Assembly: GCF_023701695.1 (NCBI RefSeq)
Contig: NZ_JAJOZC010000001.1
Span: 2,604,001-2,668,000 of the forward strand
Length of the DNA: 64,000 nt
Source: Streptomyces sp. RKAG290
GTDB taxonomy: Bacteria; Actinomycetota; Actinomycetes; Streptomycetales; Streptomycetaceae
Direction: 5' to 3'
Below, in pieces: positions 39,255 to 47,976 of this stretch (position 1 is the first letter of the stretch; every line of letters starts with the position of its first letter). The position numbers and the translations under genes are program-made. Under the pieces are notes generated by a model. It worked only from the letters and a program-made list of their open reading frames with translations, did no database searches and was not told where the DNA came from.

Positions 39255-40536
39255 CGCTCGTCCTCTCCATCTCCAGCTCGACTTCCGTGCCCCCGCCGGG
39301 CACCGAACGCAGCCGGGCGGTACCGCCGTTGCGCTGCATCCGGCCGATGATTGACTCTCGTACGCCCATTCTGTCCCCCGGTACGGAATCCAGGTCGAAT
39401 CCGGGACCGCGATCGCGCACCGAGACGAAGACCGTGCGGCCCTCGACCTCCGCGTAGACCTGTACGGCGCCGCCCTCGCCACCGTACTTGGCGGCGTTGA
39501 CCATCGCCTCGCGTGCGGCCTGCATCTGCGCGGCCAGCTTCTCGTCGAGCGGGCAGTCGCCGACGACGACGACCTCCAGCGGGACGCCGTGCTTGTCCTC
39601 GACCTCGGCGGCCGCGCGTTTGACGGCCTCGGCCATGGTCTCGGGTTCGTCGTCCTCGTCCTTGCCGGTGCCCTCAGGGTTGTAGAGCCAGTTGCGCAGC
39701 TCGCGCTCCTGGGCGCGGGCCAGCCGGCGGACCTCGCCCGCGTCCTCCGCGTTGCGCTGGATCAGGGTCAGGGTGTGCAGCACCGAGTCGTGCACATGGG
39801 CGGCGACCTCGGCCCGCTCCTGGGCCCTGATGCGCATCAGGCGTTCCTCGGAGAGGTCCTGTGTCATGCGTACGAGATAGGGGCCGGCCAGCAGGGCGAT
39901 GCCGGTGAGCACCGCGATGGCCGCGGTGAGGACGTTGCCGAGCTGGGCGGCCGAGCCGCGGACCACCATGAAGCCGGCCAGGCCGAGGCCGACCAGGGCG
40001 ACTCCGGCGAGTCCCCGGGCCAGGTTCAGCACCCGGCGGCGGCTGCCGACCTCCATCCAGCGGGCGCGACGGGCGTTGTCGGCCTGCCGCCAGACCAGGA
40101 CGGAGCCCGCGCCGATCAGCAGCGTGGGCCAGATGTAGCGGTCGGCCTTGCTGCCCATGTCGACGTTGCCGACGAAGATCACCGCGCCGATGAGCAGCGC
40201 GACGAGGGCGAAGACCTGGCCCCGGTCGGGCTTGCGGAGCCGGCGCCGGCCGTCGGGGGCGGTCTCGAAGACGGACCGCGGGCCGTCCACGCCGCCGACG
40301 CCGAGCGGCACGACGATCCAGAAAACGGCGTACAGGAGCGCGCCGAGGCCGTCCGCGAAGAACAGCCCGAGGAAGACGAACCGGACCCAGGCGACCGGCA
40401 GCCCGAGGTGTCCGGCGAGTCCGCGCGCGACGCCGCCGAGCAGCCTTCCGTCGGCGCTGCGGTACAGCTTGCGCAGCGGCGGCTCCTCCGGATCGGGGGC
40501 GTGGGAGCTGGCGGCTCGGGTCGTGGCGGCTGGCAT
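39238..40536 (-). CDS. PspC-domain sensor histidine kinase
   Basis: 432 residues. The N-terminus is a PspC domain (KLYRSADGRLLGGVARGLAG, then VRFVFLGLFFADGLGALLYA), followed by three or four more membrane helices (about 95-215). The cytoplasmic kinase is of the NarL-partner HisKA_3 type: the phosphorylated His is in AEVAAHVHDSVLHTLTLIQR near 240, the N box in MVNAAKYGG, and G boxes in RDRGPGF and GGGTEVELEME. The ATP-binding part is short but complete. ATG 40536 is chosen over an ATG 36 bp upstream. Overlaps its response regulator by 17 bp. Probably senses cell-envelope stress. Confidence 0.92.
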   Translation of the reverse strand: MPAATTRAASSHAPDPEEPPLRKLYRSADGRLLGGVARGLAGHLGLPVAWVRFVFLGLFFADGLGALLYAVFWIVVPLGVGGVDGPRSVFETAPDGRRRLRKPDRGQVFALVALLIGAVIFVGNVDMGSKADRYIWPTLLIGAGSVLVWRQADNARRARWMEVGSRRRVLNLARGLAGVALVGLGLAGFMVVRGSAAQLGNVLTAAIAVLTGIALLAGPYLVRMTQDLSEERLMRIRAQERAEVAAHVHDSVLHTLTLIQRNAEDAGEVRRLARAQERELRNWLYNPEGTGKDEDDEPETMAEAVKRAAAEVEDKHGVPLEVVVVGDCPLDEKLAAQMQAAREAMVNAAKYGGEGGAVQVYAEVEGRTVFVSVRDRGPGFDLDSVPGDRMGVRESIIGRMQRNGGTARLRSVPGGGTEVELEMERTSDERDH

Positions 40537-40719
40537 GTCCCGATCGTCACACGCGCGCAGGGCCGGTGGCATCAGGGTCGGCCCCCACTTCGACCCTGAG
40601 AGCCGGGTGGGGGCGGCGCCCGGCCCCGGCGTCCCTCAGGGGTGCGGCGGACCAATATCAGGGATCGGCCAGGGTCGGGGCGGGTGCCGGACGGGCCCGG
40701 CGCCCGTCACCATGGAGCC

Positions 40720-42035
40720 ATGACCGTTCCCCAGGATGCGCCGCCCGGCGTCGTACCGCCCCCGGGCCCGGCCCGCAGCTGCAGCGCAGCTCGCGGCAGA
40801 AAGTGGTGGCCGGGGTGTGCGGCGGACTCGGACGGTACTGCGACGTCGATCCGGTGATCTTCCGGATCGTGCTCGGTGTGCTCTCCGTGACCGGCGGTCT
40901 CGGGCTGATCTTCTACGGCTTCGCGTGGCTCCTGATCCCGCTGGAGGGCGAGGACGAGAACGAGGCGCGCCGGCTCCTGTCGGGCCGGGTCGAGGGGGCG
41001 TCGCTGATCGCGGTGCTGTGCGCGCTGATCGGCTGCGGCCTGTTCCTGTCCATGCTGGGCAACGGCGGCACGCTGGCGTTCGCCGCGATGCTGTCCCTCG
41101 CGGTCATCGGCTTCTCCGTCTGGACGCAGCACCGCAGGACGGCGGATCCACAGGCCCCGCTGCATCCGGCGGCCGCGCAGGCGGTGTCGGACGCGCCGCC
41201 CGAGGTGAAGGCGCCGCCCTCGCCGGGCAGCCCGTCCTGGTGGCGGGACCCGATCGTCAAGGACGGCACCACGGGCCCGGTGGGCCTCGGCTATCTGTGG
41301 GGTCCTTCGGACACGGTGATGGACGGCCGGGGGACCGGGAAGCGCAAGGCGTCGTCCGATGCCCCGTTCCGGCGGCGCGGGCGGGCCCGGGAGGACGCGG
41401 AGCCGACCTCGATCGCCGGTGCCGTCTTCCTGCTCGCGGTGCTGGCCGGCTTCCTGGGCGCGCGGCTGCACTGGGACTCCCAGCCGCTCGGTACGAGTCT
41501 GCAGATCGGCCTGGCCGCCGCGCTCGCGGTGTTCGGGGCCGGACTGGTGGTCAGTGCCTTCGTCGGCCGGACCGGCTTCGGCACGGTACTGCTCTCGGTG
41601 ATCACGGCGGCCCTGCTGGCGGGCGCGTCCGCGCTCCCCGACGAGATCACCGCGCACTGGGTCCGCGAGGAGTGGCGGCCGGCCTCGGTCGCCGCAGTGC
41701 AGCCGCGCTACGAAGTGGGCTCCGGGGTGGCCGACCTGGACCTCAGCCGGGTCTCCGTCGCCAAGGGCGACACGCTCCGGACCCGGATGGAGGTCGGTGC
41801 GGGCCGGGTCGTGGTGCGCGTACCGAGGACGGCCACCGTGAAGGTGCACGCCCGGGCCGGCCTCGGCGACATCACGCTGCCCGGCGAGCCGCGGCCGGGC
41901 GACGTGGACGTCCGCCCCTCGCAGGACGAACGCCGGACGCTGCCGCCCGCCGCCGGCGGCACACCGGCCGGCACGGTCGAACTCGATCTGGAAGTGGGCA
42001 TCGGACAGGTGGAGGTCACCCGTGCTGCGTCATGA
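40720..42035 (+). CDS. PspC-domain membrane protein with LiaF-like C-terminus (frame broken)
   Basis: About 438 residues after repair. A PspC domain (QKVVAGVCGGLGRYCDVDPV, then GLIFYGFAWLLIPLEG) is followed by membrane helices at about 95-135 and 225-310. An outside C-terminal beta-rich domain (GVADLDLSRVSVAKGDTLRT, VELDLEVGIGQVEVT) resembles the LiaF/DUF4097 beta-helix of envelope stress proteins. The frame is lost near 40770-40771, where one G in a G/C run restores PPPGPGPQLQRSSRQKVVAG. ATG 40720 is divergent from the PspC kinase gene with 183 bp between starts; sharing of the PspC domain suggests they sense together. Overlaps the next small gene. Confidence 0.86.
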
Positions 42036-42285
42036 GATCAGGCCCGGAAGGGCCGTCGCGGGCCTGGTGATGCTGGGCCTGGCGGCCGGTTACGCGGCGG
42101 ATGCGGCGGGCCTCTGGGACGCCCCCTGGGCGTTCTTCGTCCCGCTCTTCGTCGGCGGTCTCTGGACGGCTGTCCTGACCACCTGGGTGGCCTACCGGAT
42201 CCGGCGCCGCCGCGAGGTGAGAAGGGCGTCCAGGGAGAAGGACGCGGCGCCGCCGAGCACCAGCGGCAGCCAGGCCATGAGGTAG
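42022..42285 (+). CDS. Small membrane protein
   Basis: 87 residues. Two hydrophobic segments (GLVMLGLAAGYAADAAGLW and FFVPLFVGGLWTAVLTTWVA) are followed by an Arg-rich tail. GTG 42022 overlaps the end of the PspC gene by 14 bp, so it is probably coupled to it. Its 3' end runs 94 bp into the DoxX gene on the other strand, an unusually long convergent overlap; the tail after RIRRRR is low-complexity and could be dispensable or the product of a lost stop. Confidence 0.68.
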   Translation: MLRHEIRPGRAVAGLVMLGLAAGYAADAAGLWDAPWAFFVPLFVGGLWTAVLTTWVAYRIRRRREVRRASREKDAAPPSTSGSQAMR

Positions 42286-42701
42286 GCCAGGTCGTTGCCG
42301 AGGTAGTAGGGCGAGACCTGCCAGCTGACGGTCAGCCACAGGCTCAGCGAGATCAGCACCCCGCCGAGCGCGGCGATCCGGGTCCACAGCCCGAGCAGGG
42401 TGCCGATCCCGACGGCCAGCTCGCCGAACGCGATGGCGTATCCGAAGCCGGACGGGCTCTTGAGCGCGAGATCGACGAGGGCCGGGATCGCGGAGGAGTC
42501 CCGGACCGCGTTCATCGTCTCGCCGATGGAGCCGGCGCCGGTGGCGTGGAAGAAGGCGCTGTCGGTGAGCTTGTCGAGACCGGCGTAGATGAAGGTGACC
42601 CCGAGGAAGATCCGCAACGGCAGCAGGGCATGCTCCCGTGCCAGCTCCCCCAGGCTCCTGGCCTCGCCCAGACCGCGCCCGTTCGTGCCGTACCCGTGCA
42701 T
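42192..42701 (-). CDS. DoxX family membrane protein
   Basis: 169 residues. LPLRIFLGVTFIYAGLDKLT is the standard DoxX start; four helices follow (AIAFGELAVGIGTLLGLWTR, LGGVLISLSLWLTVSWQVSP, DLAYLMAWLPLVLGGAASFS). ATG 42701 has GGGAGA just upstream. DoxX proteins are linked to thiol/redox homeostasis or quinone use in some bacteria; the role here is unknown. Its end overlaps the small membrane protein gene on the other strand. Confidence 0.88.
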   Translation of the reverse strand: MHGYGTNGRGLGEARSLGELAREHALLPLRIFLGVTFIYAGLDKLTDSAFFHATGAGSIGETMNAVRDSSAIPALVDLALKSPSGFGYAIAFGELAVGIGTLLGLWTRIAALGGVLISLSLWLTVSWQVSPYYLGNDLAYLMAWLPLVLGGAASFSLDALLTSRRRRIR

Positions 42702-42884
42702 GGTTCTCCCGCCTTCCGCAGCCCGTCACCGGACCGCCGGGTCCCGTGCACAGAGCCATTCGACCCTCGCCGGACCGTTCGATCCGTCACCAGACACTAC
42801 GTACCCGGCGAGGGCCCTGCTCACCAGGTGCGCCGCCGGAATCGGCGGGCCGCGGCGCGCAGGCGTCCGGACGGCAGCCGTGCC

Positions 42885-44150
42885 TCAGTCCGTCACGTCG
42901 ATCTCGACCCGGTTCGACTCCGTACCCGCCGCCGTCACCACCTGTACCTCGACCACCCCCGGCTCCACCTCCACCGGCACCGGCACGGTCAGCACGGTGT
43001 CGGTCGGGTTGGCGAAGCCGCCGGGGACCGGGATCAGCGGGACGTGGACGTGGACCGGGCCGATCCGTACGACCATGCGGGCCAGCCGGTCGGGGGCGCC
43101 GGCGCCGGGCGGGACGAAGCCCGCGCCCCGGATCTCGATGTCGTCGCCGGTACGGATCGGGGCGTCCAGGTCCCCGGCCTCCCGGGCCCTGACCACGGAC
43201 AGCACGACGGGCCGGCCGCTCTCGGTGTACTTCCCGGCGAAGTACGCCACCGCGGAGACGGCCACCAGCAGGGCGAGCCCCCAGGGCAGATCGGGCAGCT
43301 GCTCGGGGCGCCGGGCCAGCCGGACCGCGGCGAAGAGCACGGCGACGGTGGACACCAGCACGTACTGGACGTCGGTGAAGCCGCCCCGGCCGGAGTCGTC
43401 GGTCAGCAGATCGGCCGCGCGCGGCCGGTCGGCCCGCAGCTTCTGCAGCCGGCCGGACAGCACCCGTACGCTCACCACCCGCCGCACGACCACCGCGATG
43501 GCGCACACCAGGGCCAGCACGCTGACCACTCCGGCGCCGCGTGCCAGGTCCAGGCCCTCGATCAGCGCGTCGCGCTGGGCGTGCCCGGAGGCGCCCGCCA
43601 GCTGGAGCGCCAGCACGAGCACGGAGAAGACCGCGAGCAGCACCCAGGAGGCGGCGACGGCACGGGAGGTGGAGAGCCGGTTGTCCTCGCCGATCAGCGG
43701 GGCGAGGAGCCCACCGCGTGACCGGTGGACGTGTGCGGCCGCGGTCAGCAGCCCCGCGGTGACAAGGCCGGCGACCAGGCCGGCCGTACGGGCGTGGCTC
43801 CAGCCCGCCCCGATGGCGGTCGCGGCCTCGGCGATCGCCAGCACGGCCACCGCGCCCCACACGACGACCAGGGTGCGCTGCCACACCCGGTACAGCCAGG
43901 CGTCGCCCGCCTCGCGGCCGCGGTCGGCCACGGCGCGCGCCGACTGGGTCAGCTCGTCCGAGACCCACTGCCGGGTCGCGGACGCGGACTGGGCGACCCC
44001 GGTGGGCAGCCCCTGACCGGCGGCCAGTTCGTCCCGCTTGGCCAGGAACGCGGCCACCGCGCGCCGGTGCCCCTCACGCGCTCCGTGCGGGCAGTCGCCG
44101 CACGTACAGCCACCGCCGTGCGTGCCTTGTCTTGCCTCGTCCAACGCCAC
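42885..44150 (-). CDS. Integral membrane protein with a C-terminal Ig/IPT-like domain
   Basis: 421 residues. A short cytoplasmic start with a Cys/His cluster (GGCTCGDCPH, about 13-22) could bind metal. About seven to eight helices follow (for example VVWGAVAVLAIAEAATAI, AVAASWVLLAVFSVLVLALQ, FAAVRLARRPEQLPDLPWG), then a ~120-residue extracytoplasmic beta-rich end with IEIRGAGFVPPGAGAPDR and VVEVQVVTAAGTESNRVEID, like IPT or Ig folds. No transport signature. ATG 44150. No function assigned. Confidence 0.78.
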   Translation of the reverse strand: MALDEARQGTHGGGCTCGDCPHGAREGHRRAVAAFLAKRDELAAGQGLPTGVAQSASATRQWVSDELTQSARAVADRGREAGDAWLYRVWQRTLVVVWGAVAVLAIAEAATAIGAGWSHARTAGLVAGLVTAGLLTAAAHVHRSRGGLLAPLIGEDNRLSTSRAVAASWVLLAVFSVLVLALQLAGASGHAQRDALIEGLDLARGAGVVSVLALVCAIAVVVRRVVSVRVLSGRLQKLRADRPRAADLLTDDSGRGGFTDVQYVLVSTVAVLFAAVRLARRPEQLPDLPWGLALLVAVSAVAYFAGKYTESGRPVVLSVVRAREAGDLDAPIRTGDDIEIRGAGFVPPGAGAPDRLARMVVRIGPVHVHVPLIPVPGGFANPTDTVLTVPVPVEVEPGVVEVQVVTAAGTESNRVEIDVTD

Positions 44151-44276
44151 GGAGAACGCCGCCCTTTCCCGCCCCGGTACAGCCGTTGCTCAATCCAACT
44201 CTGCTGTGATTGCTGCGAATTGTGCCGTACGGAGTGGACTGCTCCCGCATCGGGGCACACCGGGCGGGCGGGATCG

Positions 44277-45047
44277 TCAGAACGTTCGAGCGATGCGCTG
44301 CCACTGGGGCTGGTAGTTGATCCAGGCGACCAGGTCGCTGCCGAGCTGTTCCCGGGTGGCGACCGCGTCCCGGTGCTCGATCAGCACCGGCTTCCCGGCC
44401 GCCCGCGCGGCCAGCTGCACCTGGCAGGACCGCTCCAGCGTGAGGAACCACCAGGCGGCCGCGTCCACCGAGTCGCCCACGGTCAGCAGCCCGTGGTTGC
44501 GCAGGATGACCGCCTTGCGGGCGCCCAGCGCGGCCGCGATCCGGCGCCCCTCGTCCTCGTCCACGACGACCCCCGTGTACGCGTCGTAGAGGGCGTGGTC
44601 CTCGTAGAAGGCGCAGGACTCCTGGGTGATCGGTTCGATCAGCTCCCCCAGCGAGGCCAGTGCGCGGCCGTGCACCGAGTGGGTGTGCGCGACGGCGACG
44701 ACGTCCGGGCGGGCCCGGTGCACCTGGGCGTGCACGGCGAAGGCCGCCTGGTTGACGTGGTGGCGCCCCTCGACGACCTGGCCCTCCCCGTTGACCAGGA
44801 TCAGCTCCTCCGGCCGCAGCCCCTCGAAGGGGGCGCCGAAGGGGTTGACCCAGAAGCAGCCGGTGAATTCCGGGTCGCGCGCGGTGATGTGCCCGGAGAC
44901 GCCGTCCTCGTACCCGTACTCCCCGAACAGCCGCAGCGCCCCGGCCAGACGTTCCTTGCGGTACGCGCGTTCCTCGGCGGCGGAGGCGTGCACGGGCGGC
45001 ATCGCGAAGTGGAGCTGGTCCACGGGTATGGGTGTGGGCTCGGGCAT
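44277..45047 (-). CDS. Class II aldolase / adducin family protein
   Basis: 256-residue class II aldolase-fold enzyme. Zinc ligands are the His pair in AHTHSVHGRALAS near residue 120 and a later His in ILRNHGLLTVGDS near residue 184; phosphate-binding GVSGHITARDPE is near 50. Related proteins include fuculose-1-phosphate aldolase and epimerases, but the specific substrate is not evident. GAGGAG precedes ATG 45047. It follows guaA on the same strand after the hairpin at 45188, so it is probably separately transcribed. Confidence 0.9.
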   Translation of the reverse strand: MPEPTPIPVDQLHFAMPPVHASAAEERAYRKERLAGALRLFGEYGYEDGVSGHITARDPEFTGCFWVNPFGAPFEGLRPEELILVNGEGQVVEGRHHVNQAAFAVHAQVHRARPDVVAVAHTHSVHGRALASLGELIEPITQESCAFYEDHALYDAYTGVVVDEDEGRRIAAALGARKAVILRNHGLLTVGDSVDAAAWWFLTLERSCQVQLAARAAGKPVLIEHRDAVATREQLGSDLVAWINYQPQWQRIARTF

Positions 45048-45187
45048 GGCGGCTCCTCGGTGCTCCCAGGCGTACGGGATCAGGCGTACGGGATCGGAAG
45101 TTACCGCCGGTTGCCGCAGGTGGCCAGAGGTATCGGGGTCCGATTCGGGTCCGGGTGCGACCTCGGGCCGGTCTCCCGGCGCACGAC

Positions 45188-45221
45188 GATGCCGCCGCCC
45201 GGACGAGCGGGCGACGGCATC
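45188..45221 (-). terminator. Hairpin downstream of guaA
   Basis: GATGCCGCCGCCCG (45188-45201) pairs with CGGGCGACGGCATC (45208-45221), with one mismatch, just beyond the guaA stop at 45252 in the direction of transcription. Confidence 0.65.
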
Positions 45222-45251
45222 GGCGGCGGCACGGGCCGGATCAGGCGGGGA

Positions 45252-46847
45252 TCACTCCCACTCGATCGTCCCCGGCGGCTTGCTCGTCACGTCGAGGACC
45301 ACGCGGTTGACGTCGGCGACCTCGTTGGTGATGCGGGTGGAGATCTTGGCGAGCGTCTCGTACGGCAGCCGGGACCAGTCCGCCGTCATGGCGTCCTCGG
45401 AGGAGACCGGGCGCAGCACGATCGGGTGGCCGTAGGTGCGGCCGTCGCCCTGGACGCCGACGCTGCGGACGTCCGCGAGCAGGACCACCGGGCACTGCCA
45501 GATGTCGCGGTCGAGACCGGCGGAGGTCAGCTCCTCGCGGGCGATGGCGTCGGCCGCGCGGAGCAGGTCGAGCCGCTCCTTGGTGACCTCGCCGACGATG
45601 CGGATGCCCAGGCCGGGGCCGGGGAAGGGCTGGCGCTGGACGATCTCCTCGGGCAGGCCGAGTTCCTGGCCGACCATCCGGACCTCGTCCTTGAACAGCT
45701 GGCGCAGCGGCTCGACGAGCTGGAACTCGATGTCGTCGGGGAGCCCGCCCACGTTGTGGTGGGACTTGATGTTGGCGGTGCCGGTGCCGCCGCCGGACTC
45801 GACGACGTCCGGGTAGAGCGTGCCCTGCACGAGGAAGGCGACGTCCTCGCCGGCCGCGCCCGCCTCGGCGACGAGCTCGGCCTGCGCCTGCTCGAAGACG
45901 CGGATGAACTCGCGGCCGATGATCTTCCGCTTCTGCTCCGGGTCGGAGACTCCGGCCAGCGCGTTCAGGAAGCGCTCCTCGGCGTCGACGACCTTCAGCT
46001 GGACGCCGGTGGCGGCCACGAAGTCCTTCTCGACCTGCTCGGTCTCGCCCTGGCGCATCAGACCGTGGTCGACGTACACGCAGGTCAGCTGGGAGCCGAT
46101 GGCCTTCTGCACGAGGGCCGCGGCGACCGCCGAGTCCACCCCGCCGGACAGGCCGCAGATGGCGCGCTTGGTGCCGACCTGCTCGCGGATCAGCGCGATC
46201 TGCTCCTCGACGACGTTGGTGGTCGTCCAGTTCGGCTCGATGCCGGCACCGCGGTACAGGAAGTGCTCCAGCACCTGCTGGCCGTGCGTGGAGTGCATGA
46301 CCTCCGGGTGGTACTGAACGCCGTACAGCTTCTTCTCGTCGTTCTCGAAGGCGGCGACCGGTACGACGTCGGTGGACGCGGTGACGGTGAAGCCCTCGGG
46401 GGCGGCGGAGCAGGCGTCGCCGTGCGACATCCACACCGACTGCTGGTCCGGGGTGCCCTCGAAGAGCGTCGAGCCGGACTTGGAGACGGCGAGCGCGGTA
46501 CGGCCGTACTCACGGGCACCGTTGTCGTCGACGGTGCCGCCGAGCGTGGTGGCCATCAGCTGGAAGCCGTAGCACATGCCGAAGACGGGGACCCCGGCCT
46601 CGAACAGCGCACGGTCGAGCGAGGGGGCGCCCTCGGCGTACACCGAGGAGGGGCCGCCGGACAGGATGATCGCCCGGGGGTTCTTGGCCAGCATCTCGGC
46701 CACCGGCATCGTGGACGGCACGATCTCGCTGTAGACCCGGGCCTCACGGACCCGTCGGGCGATGAGCTGGGCATACTGCGCGCCGAAGTCGACAACGAGG
46801 ACCACGTCGGTGGTGATGTCGGGGGCGGCGGGGGGTGCTGCTGGCAC
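45252..46847 (-). CDS. guaA: GMP synthase (glutamine-hydrolysing)
   Basis: 531-residue GuaA making GMP from XMP, ATP and glutamine. The N-terminal glutaminase has [19 protein letters not shown], nucleophile GMCYGFQLM near residue 88 and the His/Glu pair in [10 protein letters not shown] near 175. The ATP-pyrophosphatase P-loop is [15 protein letters not shown] near 234. The C-terminal dimerisation domain ends [12 protein letters not shown] and TIEWE. GTG 46847 gives [10 protein letters not shown]. Monocistronic, divergent from the chorismate mutase leader. Confidence 0.97.
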   Translation of the reverse strand: MPAAPPAAPDITTDVVLVVDFGAQYAQLIARRVREARVYSEIVPSTMPVAEMLAKNPRAIILSGGPSSVYAEGAPSLDRALFEAGVPVFGMCYGFQLMATTLGGTVDDNGAREYGRTALAVSKSGSTLFEGTPDQQSVWMSHGDACSAAPEGFTVTASTDVVPVAAFENDEKKLYGVQYHPEVMHSTHGQQVLEHFLYRGAGIEPNWTTTNVVEEQIALIREQVGTKRAICGLSGGVDSAVAAALVQKAIGSQLTCVYVDHGLMRQGETEQVEKDFVAATGVQLKVVDAEERFLNALAGVSDPEQKRKIIGREFIRVFEQAQAELVAEAGAAGEDVAFLVQGTLYPDVVESGGGTGTANIKSHHNVGGLPDDIEFQLVEPLRQLFKDEVRMVGQELGLPEEIVQRQPFPGPGLGIRIVGEVTKERLDLLRAADAIAREELTSAGLDRDIWQCPVVLLADVRSVGVQGDGRTYGHPIVLRPVSSEDAMTADWSRLPYETLAKISTRITNEVADVNRVVLDVTSKPPGTIEWE

Positions 46848-47044
46848 GGGGCGGCCTTCCGGCGGTGGAGAGGGGGTCGGTCCTCCCGATTCTACCGGCG
46901 GCCGGGGGCGCCCCTCGTCGCCCCGGGAAAGGGGTACGGGGGCGATCTTGGTGGTGGCACCGGGTACGGGCCGCCGGCCCCGCGGCCGTCTCAGTATCCG
47001 GGCCGGGCGTCGGGCCGCGCCCGCCGCCGGTCCATACTGTCCCC
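46848..47044. promoter_or_regulatory. Divergent promoter region, guaA / chorismate mutase leader
   Basis: TACTGT at 47035-47040 fits a -10 box on the plus strand and would start transcription at about 47046, essentially on the ATG of the leader peptide (47045), giving a leaderless message. No good -35 is seen. The guaA promoter lies on the other strand between 46848 and about 46950. Confidence 0.45.
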
Positions 47045-47116
47045 ATGCGTCAGCACACGACCTTCGTCTTTACCTATGGCAACCGGCCCGCCGGCTGCCA
47101 TGGTCGTGCTGCTTGA
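47045..47116 (+). CDS. Phe/Tyr-containing leader peptide of the chorismate mutase gene
   Basis: 23 codons, [20 protein letters not shown] plus three more residues, then TGA. The aromatic cluster F-V-F-T-Y uses TTC, TTT and TAT. TTT and TAT are rare codons in such a G+C-rich genome, which suits a ribosome-stalling sensor of Phe/Tyr-tRNA charging. The terminator-like hairpin at 47141-47166 and the chorismate mutase start follow, the normal order of an attenuator. Chorismate mutase commits chorismate to Phe and Tyr, so the residue content fits the pathway. Peptide not previously known to me; inferred from sequence. Confidence 0.65.
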   Translation: MRQHTTFVFTYGNRPAGCHGRAA

Positions 47117-47140
47117 GCTACTGACAAGCAACGTTCCAGG

Positions 47141-47166
47141 CGCCCCGGGCCGACAGGCCCGGGGCG
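47141..47166 (+). terminator. Attenuator hairpin upstream of chorismate mutase
   Basis: CGCCCCGGGCC (47141-47151), loop GACA, GGCCCGGGGCG (47156-47166): a perfect 11-bp stem followed by TTCTGG. It lies 24 bp after the leader-peptide stop and 59 bp before the gene, where an attenuator terminator is expected. I could not identify an unambiguous competing antiterminator by eye. Confidence 0.65.
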
Positions 47167-47225
47167 TTCTGGCGTTCCGGGCCCGGTCGGCCCCGGGGAG
47201 CCGCACCCCACCGGGAGACCCCGAC

Positions 47226-47543
47226 ATGAACAGCACCGCAACCGGCCGGCCCGCGGACGCCAGGACCGCCACCGAGGTGACCGGCGCGCACACCGACGAG
47301 GCCGCGTCCCTGATCGGCGACGCCAGGTCGCGCATCGACGCCCTCGACGACCGGATCATCGGGCTCGTCCAGGAGCGGATGGCCGTCTCCTCGGTCATCC
47401 AGCAGGCCCGCATCACCTCCGGGGGCCGCCGGGTCAACCTCTCCCGCGAGATGGAGATCCTCGGCCAGTACCGGGACGCGCTGGGCAGGCCCGGCACCTC
47501 GCTCGCGATGACCCTGCTGGAGCTGTGCCGCGGCCGCGTGTGA
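47226..47543 (+). CDS. Chorismate mutase, AroQ class
   Basis: 105 residues, all helical: SLIGDARSRIDALDDRIIGL at about 29-48, QERMAVSSVIQQAR next, then REMEILGQYRDALG and MTLLELCRGRV. The catalytic pattern (Arg and Asp in the first long helix, Arg-Met and later Arg/Glu) is that of AroQ enzymes converting chorismate to prephenate. GGGAGA precedes ATG 47226. A stand-alone mutase, likely feeding Phe and Tyr synthesis in the cytosol (no signal peptide). Preceded by a probable aromatic attenuator. Confidence 0.9.
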   Translation: MNSTATGRPADARTATEVTGAHTDEAASLIGDARSRIDALDDRIIGLVQERMAVSSVIQQARITSGGRRVNLSREMEILGQYRDALGRPGTSLAMTLLELCRGRV

Positions 47544-47863
47544 CGCGCCGCGGGCCGGGCGGGCAGCGCCTTTCGCCGGGATCGTGCCGGACGCCCCGAG
47601 CCCGGTGCGATCCGAACGGGAGGCCCCAAGGGGGGCCGGGCCGCGAGGGCGTATCCCAGTTCGGGCGGGCTCTCACCCGTACGGCGCGTGACCGGGCCCT
47701 GCGCGGCTTCGTTGGTCCCGGTGTCCGTGCCAGCCAGGGGCGGCGGCTTTGGAAGGAACCACGCGTGGCTTCGCCGGGGCGTGTGGCGTACTGCATGTAC
47801 GCCGTGGGACCGCGCACCGGCGTGCGTGACCGGTCGGCAGGGGACAGCAGCCCGGTCACACCA
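47544..47863. other. Intergenic region after chorismate mutase
   Basis: 320 bp before the double terminator. No coding frame with a convincing start, no tRNA-like cloverleaf, no repeat. I see nothing that I can name. Confidence 0.45.
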
Positions 47864-47943
47864 GGACACGGCCGGCTCCGGGGACGCCCGGAGCCGGCCG
47901 TGTCCAAGGGCCCGCGGACCGGTCTGCCGGTCCGCGGGCCCTT
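47864..47943. terminator. Two tandem strong hairpins
   Basis: First: 47864-47905, arms of 19 bp (GGACACGGCCGGCTCCGGG and complement). Second: 47906-47943, arms of 17 bp (AAGGGCCCGCGGACCGG and complement), loop TCTG. They directly abut between chorismate mutase and the convergent LAATG surface-protein gene and can act in both directions. Confidence 0.88.
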
Positions 47944-47976
47944 GTGCTTCCCCGGCCTGATCCAACCGGAAGGCCA

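Noticed and set aside
43725..47543. Open frame of 1272 codons on the plus strand
   Set aside because: It runs antisense through the membrane protein, class II aldolase and guaA. Composition (Val/Gly/Asp/Arg-rich) is the usual mirror of a high-G+C gene, and the genes on the other strand have clear motifs.
47544..47863. Possible tRNA or small RNA gene
   Set aside because: No TTCGA-type T-loop, anticodon stem or promoter could be found; nothing supports a gene.
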